Shown: positions 60,480 to 64,000 of the stretch, piece after piece
Layout of the letters: each line of letters starts with the position of its first letter
Numbering within the stretch: position 1 is the stretch's first letter
From: UBA1952 sp965246905
GTDB taxonomy: Bacteria; Bacteroidota; Bacteroidia; Chitinophagales; Chitinophagaceae
Length of the DNA: 64,000 bases
Direction: 5' to 3'
NCBI GenBank assembly: GCA_965246905.1
Contig: CBDFFZ010000008.1
Coordinates: 3,784-67,783 of the forward strand
Position numbers and translations under genes: made by a program
The notes under the pieces: model-generated
Told to the model about the DNA's origin: nothing
Seen by the model: the letters and a program-made list of their open reading frames with translations, nothing else
The model's database searches: none

Positions 60480-61667
60480 CTATACGACCTCAATCTTTTT
60501 GTACTGAACAATCGAATTGATCGCAACCTTATCCAGCGCCTGCGCTATATCATTTATCAGGTCTTCCACATCTTCGAGGCCGATGCTCAAGCGCACTAAG
60601 CTGTCGGCTACACCTGCATTGCGGCGCTGATCTGCCGGTATGGATTTATGCGTCATCGTTGCCGGGTGGCAGAGCAGGCTTTTTACCCCGCCCAGGCTCT
60701 CCGCCAGCTTCAGGTATCGTGTGCTACACACAAATGTTTTGGCCGCTGCTTCGGTATTCTCTTTTAGCGTAAAGGATACGATACCGCCGAAATCACTTTG
60801 CTGCTTTTTAGCAACTGCATAGTTTGGATGGCTTTCAAGTCCGGGATAGTAAACCTGGTCAATGGCAGGATGCATTGCAAGGTAGCGCGCTACCACTGCC
60901 GCATTTTTACTGTGCTGCGCCACCCGCAAATGCAGGGTTTCAATACCCCGGATCACCAGCCAGCTATCGTGTGGCGAAAGGATGGCGCCGCCAGCATTCT
61001 GTATAAACCGGATCTGTTCACCCAGCTCTTTGGTACTTGTAACCACTACTCCGGCAATAAGATCGCTGTGCCCGCCGAGGTATTTGGTAGCGCTGTGCAC
61101 CACGATATCCGCGCCCAACTTTAGCGGCTGCTGTAGCGCCGGCGAGGCGAAAGTGTTATCTACGCAAAGGAGGATATTGCATTGCTTCGCTACTTCTGCA
61201 ATGGCTTCAATATCGCTGATCTTAAGGGTCGGGTTTGTCGGTGTTTCAAGCCAGATAATTTTTGTGGCCGGCGTGATGGCATCGACTAAATTGGCGATAT
61301 TGGTGGTATCGGTATAGTTGACTTTGATGCCAAACTTAGCGTAGATATGGGTGAACAACCGGAAGGCGCCGCCGTAGATATCATCTACCGCCAGGATTTC
61401 ATCGCCGCTTTGCAGGAGCTTTAATACGGCATCGATAGCCGCGAGACCGGAGGCGAATGCCGCGCCGGTATGGCCTTCTTCAAGTGTGGCCACAAGGCTT
61501 TCGAGTGCGGCGCGGGTAGGGTTGCCGCTGCGGGCATAATCGTAGCCCTTGTTTTCGCCGGGTGCTTCCTGTATGAAGGTAGAGGTTTGGTAGATGGGCA
61601 CGGAAATGGCTCCGGTAAGCGGATCTACGGGAATGGAATGGATAAGTCTGGTGGCATTGCCGCTCAT
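60480..61667 (-). CDS. metB: Cystathionine gamma-synthase/lyase-type PLP enzyme
   Basis: A 395-residue enzyme of the Cys/Met-metabolism PLP family. It has ATRLIHSIPVDPLTGAISVP, the PLP-phosphate Tyr/Arg in YDYARSGNPTR, LCVDNTFASP, and the lysine Schiff base in VVHSATKYLGGHSDLI. Sequence cannot separate gamma-synthase (MetB) from gamma-lyase or the direct sulfhydrylase (MetZ). The SAM-I riboswitch upstream and hom downstream favour a methionine-synthesis role, so metB or metZ. The start at 61667 (MSGNATRLIH) is preferred; upstream codons lie in the leader. Confidence 0.88.
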   Translation of the reverse strand: MSGNATRLIHSIPVDPLTGAISVPIYQTSTFIQEAPGENKGYDYARSGNPTRAALESLVATLEEGHTGAAFASGLAAIDAVLKLLQSGDEILAVDDIYGGAFRLFTHIYAKFGIKVNYTDTTNIANLVDAITPATKIIWLETPTNPTLKISDIEAIAEVAKQCNILLCVDNTFASPALQQPLKLGADIVVHSATKYLGGHSDLIAGVVVTSTKELGEQIRFIQNAGGAILSPHDSWLVIRGIETLHLRVAQHSKNAAVVARYLAMHPAIDQVYYPGLESHPNYAVAKKQQSDFGGIVSFTLKENTEAAAKTFVCSTRYLKLAESLGGVKSLLCHPATMTHKSIPADQRRNAGVADSLVRLSIGLEDVEDLINDIAQALDKVAINSIVQYKKIEVV

Positions 61668-61783
61668 GGTTCTTGCTGTTTTAGTTTGGCTTGAATAAAA
61701 AGTTTTTTGCTTTTTACACAACCACCTAACCGGAAGATTACCGTAAGCGGTTTTATTATGCGCCGCCATGCATTGCAACGCAT

Positions 61784-61816
61784 AAAAAAAGCGCTCCCGA
61801 TAAAATCAGAAGCGCT
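61784..61816 (-). terminator. Riboswitch expression-platform terminator
   Basis: On the minus strand AGCGCTTC pairs with GGAGCGCT (one G-U pair), with an inner GAT/ATC pair, and a run of seven T follows. It lies between the SAM-I aptamer and the metB start, so SAM binding would favour termination. Confidence 0.88.
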
Positions 61817-61869
61817 GAATATGGAAGGCTGCAAAAGAGCGCAGGTGCTTTCAAAAATCAAATCTCTGA

Positions 61870-61980
61870 CTTATCTGTCCCGCATTGCTGCGGGATGGAA
61901 TTAGCACCAGCTTCTTCGATATTCTGAAGAAAGGTTGCTAAGGCTTCACAGGGCCATGACCCTCTGCCTTTCTGGATAAG
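61870..61980 (-). ncRNA. SAM-I riboswitch (S box)
   Basis: On the minus strand P1 is CTTATC/GATAAG. Next come the kink-turn and P2 with GCAGAGGGTCATGGCCCTGT, GAAGCCTTAGCAACC (the conserved AAGCCxxxGCAACC core), a P3 hairpin, then GGTGCTAATTCC and a P4 hairpin CCCGCAGCAATGCGGG, and finally ACAGATAAG. Every conserved block of the SAM-I aptamer is present. It binds S-adenosylmethionine. With the terminator at 61784-61816 it should switch off metB-hom when SAM is high. Confidence 0.96.
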
Positions 61981-62001
61981 CGATGTTGTAAAGAACTGGT
62001 G

Positions 62002-62034
62002 CAAATGTAATGTGGGAATTTTCGATTCTCCAAA
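62002..62034 (-). promoter_or_regulatory. Promoter of metB-hom
   Basis: On the minus strand TTTG (62034-62031), 21 bases, TACATTTG (62009-62002). Transcription would start about 10-15 bases before the riboswitch P1. Confidence 0.7.
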
Positions 62035-62138
62035 TTTTATTTTTTGAGCGGCTGTCTGAACTAAGATTTAAGCAGGATTTAGAGGATCTTATCAGGATGC
62101 CTTTTTGTTCCAGATTCAAGGCGTTTATAGCGTACAGG

Positions 62139-62202
62139 AATCATAACAATCAAAAAAATCAAAGTTCAGATAACCACAGCGACAGGGAAAAGCTCAATAG
62201 CA
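62139..62202. repeat. Interspersed repeat, copy 2
   Basis: Related by eye to 39853-39913 and preceded by GATTTAAGCAGGATTTAGAG-like DNA of a kind common between Bacteroidota genes. No gene in 62035-62270. Confidence 0.6.
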
Positions 62203-62270
62203 ATGCTCCTGATGAACGGTGCCATCGCCACTCGGCTCAATAGTGATCCTTCCGCTTAACCCCAAAAAAC

Positions 62271-63395
62271 TCAATGATGATGGCGCTGCGTGAGCATATA
62301 AATAAGGATAAGGATTGCGATACCGGCGAGTACGGCGAGCGAGATTTTGACGGTGCTCCAGGGCCGCTCGCCCACAACCTCGCCGGTGCATGCATTCACG
62401 GCAAACTGGTAAAGCCTGCCATTGTAACGGTAGGCGCTGAGCCATACAGGCAACATAATGTACTTCAGCGCAAGGTTGTTGTAGGTGTTTTCATAATCGC
62501 CGATGCGCTGCTCATCGCCACCGATATCGCCGCAGATCGTGCTGCGGATTTCAGGATCCATTTTCTGCTTCGCGATGCTTAGTGCCGCAACTGCATCCGT
62601 CTGGTAAGTTTCGGAGCGAAAGCCGCTCAGGTAGCGCTCATCGAAGTTGGCGAGCTTGCGAAGATCCCATGGCTCGAGGGTGGTTGCAGTGCGTTGCGGT
62701 AAGGATGGGCTTGCGGAAACGAGCACATCACGAAAGCTGCAATCCACTACTCCGCTTGCCGGATACCAGCGTGTATGCTGCACCTCACGGGTTTTTTCCT
62801 CGCCGTCTTCTGTGTAGGTTTCGGTGGTATAATAGTACTCGCCACGCTGGCCGCTGTATTCTGTAACAGTATCGGTATCATAGCTCCAATGCGGGATGTA
62901 AATGCCCTGCAGCTGCGAGGAGCTTTCGTCCTGCACTCTGCGGATGAGATCATTCGGGGCGAACCAAAGATCCTTGAGCCAGCCGCCGAAATTTTCTGTT
63001 GCTTTTTTATGCGGGATGATAAAGGGCAGTACGTAATGCGGCTTCAGGATGCGGCGCTCCACGGCCATATCCAGCACGAGCGGAGAGGCGCAGAACGGGC
63101 ATTTATCTGCGGTAACGTTTGGCTGGAGCGTAGTGCTTGCACCGCAGTTGGCGCACTTTACAACAGTGGCTTCGCGGGTGCTGCTCTGGGTTTCGAGGCC
63201 GGCAATAAAAGCATCGTAAGGATAAGCGGTTACTGTGGTAGCATCAGTCCCGGTTGCTGCAGTCGCAATCTCATTCAGCTCTCCGCAATAGTCGCATTTA
63301 AGGCTGCGCGTGCCCGGCGCAAAATGCAGCAGCGCACCACAATTCTTACACTTGAGCTCGCCGTTTACTTCGGCTGTTTTTTCTTCGAATGGCAT
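62271..63395 (-). CDS. Zinc-ribbon protein with C-terminal membrane anchor
   Basis: A 374-residue protein. Two zinc ribbons lie at the N-terminus (CKNCGALLHFAP ... LKCDYCGELN and VKCANCGASTTL ... DKCPFCASPLVL). A middle domain follows (YVLPFIIPHKKATENFGGWL, IYIPHWSYDTDTVTEYSGQR), then one membrane helix (ISLAVLAGIAILILIYML) ending RHHH. Such proteins are often mis-called PriA-like or TFIIB-like; there is no helicase domain. It is read after the SPFH gene (107-base gap) on the same strand; the pair recurs together in Bacteroidota and probably forms one system. The ATG at 63395 is chosen. Confidence 0.82.
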   Translation of the reverse strand: MPFEEKTAEVNGELKCKNCGALLHFAPGTRSLKCDYCGELNEIATAATGTDATTVTAYPYDAFIAGLETQSSTREATVVKCANCGASTTLQPNVTADKCPFCASPLVLDMAVERRILKPHYVLPFIIPHKKATENFGGWLKDLWFAPNDLIRRVQDESSSQLQGIYIPHWSYDTDTVTEYSGQRGEYYYTTETYTEDGEEKTREVQHTRWYPASGVVDCSFRDVLVSASPSLPQRTATTLEPWDLRKLANFDERYLSGFRSETYQTDAVAALSIAKQKMDPEIRSTICGDIGGDEQRIGDYENTYNNLALKYIMLPVWLSAYRYNGRLYQFAVNACTGEVVGERPWSTVKISLAVLAGIAILILIYMLTQRHHH

Positions 63396-63501
63396 TATAT
63401 TCTGGCCCCCATCCCAGCCTTCCCCCGAAGGGGGAAGGAGGTGTTTCCTAAGATAAAATAGTTGTATGCCGCTGACATCCTGATTCCGATTAATATCAGC
63501 T

Positions 63502-64000
63502 TTACATGGCCAGCGGCGGCGGCATGTTATTGAACAGCGTACCAAGCTCGCTTACGCTTTCTGCTGCGGCCCATGCGGGCATCCCTGTTGTCCATACAAG
63601 GCTTTGGCGGCTGAGGGTATTTTCCGTGCTCATCTGCTTTAGCTGATCCATGCTGAATGGGCCTGCCTGCTTCCCATCTATCGCTACGAAATACTGCACG
63701 ATTTGCGGCAGTGGCGGCGGCGGCGCGCCTCCGGCGGATGATTGCGCTGTGGTGTTATTCTGTGCCTGGTTATTGAATACGCCGCCCATCTGCCCCATCA
63801 TTGCCGCGCCCATGCCAAGGCCCATGCCTGCCGCACCGAGCCCGCCGCCATTAGGGTTCTCTGCTGATTTTTCCATAGCATTGGCTGCCTGGAACTGTGC
63901 ATAGGTGCCCATATTATTGCCGATTATGCCCATGCCGCTGCGCTTATCCAGCACGGCTTCTACTTCAGGTGGCAGAGAGATGTTTTCTATGAGGAATTTG
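63502..64000 (-). CDS. SPFH/GYF_2-domain protein, 5' part outside window
   Basis: The visible 165 residues are the C-terminal part. They open FLIENISLPPEVEAVLDKRS, the end of an SPFH/band-7-type domain with the MGIIGNNMGTYAQFQAANAM helix, then a Gly/Met-rich linker (GGGLGAAGMGLGMGAAMMGQ), a Pro-rich stretch, and a GYF_2 domain (QYFVAIDGKQAGPFSMDQL, then LVWTTGMPAWAAAESVSEL). This matches the bacterial proteins named virion core protein-like. SPFH proteins form membrane-linked rings; GYF_2 binds peptides. The frame has no start within the window. Confidence 0.85.
   Translation of the reverse strand, partial: KFLIENISLPPEVEAVLDKRSGMGIIGNNMGTYAQFQAANAMEKSAENPNGGGLGAAGMGLGMGAAMMGQMGGVFNNQAQNNTTAQSSAGGAPPPPLPQIVQYFVAIDGKQAGPFSMDQLKQMSTENTLSRQSLVWTTGMPAWAAAESVSELGTLFNNMPPPLAM

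Noticed and set aside
62010..62243. Small plus-strand frame next to the metB promoter
   Set aside because: It spans the promoter and a dispersed repeat and lacks domain or codon signal.

Overview
The window is chromosomal DNA from a member of the Bacteroidota, most likely in or near the Chitinophagaceae. Three things point there. Several proteins carry type IX secretion (T9SS) C-terminal sorting domains. Promoters carry the Bacteroidota -7 element TAnnTTTG. The gene set also fits: DUF4331 and DUF6089-type proteins, SusC debris, a carotenoid cluster ending in a sterol-desaturase-type hydroxylase, and SAM-I control of metB-hom. The species cannot be told from the sequence alone.

Layout. 1-8.9 kb is loose and partly decayed: the end of a D-lactate dehydrogenase, a broken outer membrane protein gene, a HdeD/DUF308-like membrane protein, a triple-BON protein, a lipase whose start overlaps a frameshifted cold-shock gene, a DUF6089-type barrel and polyphosphate kinase. 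Pieces of tRNA genes lie in the gaps. 9-19 kb is a cell-envelope island: a TPR lipoprotein and two tandem DUF4331 proteins on one strand, and a small His-rich protein, a TonB-dependent receptor, a SusC scrap and a Met-rich lipoprotein on the other. 19-23.5 kb holds a T9SS-secreted 81-residue-repeat protein and a beta-helix protein. 24-31 kb carries two unknown proteins, a membrane protein/NarL-type two-component unit, RNase D and an Upf1-like helicase. 31-37.2 kb is a carotenoid cluster (idi, a CrtX-like glycosyltransferase, crtI, crtB, crtZ, crtY) that should make zeaxanthin and perhaps a glycoside of it. 37-41 kb has a cold-shock protein, clpX, a small amphipathic protein, a core-deleted methyltransferase relative and folA.

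41.6-47.8 kb is the most interesting block. It holds two paralogous single-pass membrane proteins facing, end to end, an 832-residue Hsp70 and a 108-residue protein with a GrpE-like tail. I read it as a dedicated membrane-associated chaperone machine. thyA, a GT2 glycosyltransferase, a gamma-carbonic-anhydrase-type protein, an outer membrane barrel, a PAS histidine kinase, cdsA, a CPBP protease, a nucleotidyltransferase, an M14 peptidase and a TIGR02757 protein follow. At 59-62 kb a textbook SAM-I riboswitch plus terminator precedes metB and hom. The right edge holds a zinc-ribbon membrane protein and the end of an SPFH/GYF_2 protein.

Four intergenic gaps (23.8, 30.7, 40.1 and 58.1 kb) contain tandem arrays with different sequences but the same design: units of 21 (once 22) bp, equal to two turns of B-DNA and, for the 21-bp arrays, to seven codons. 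Two of the arrays are strongly self-complementary. I know of no named element that matches this family, and it is the second main point to follow up.
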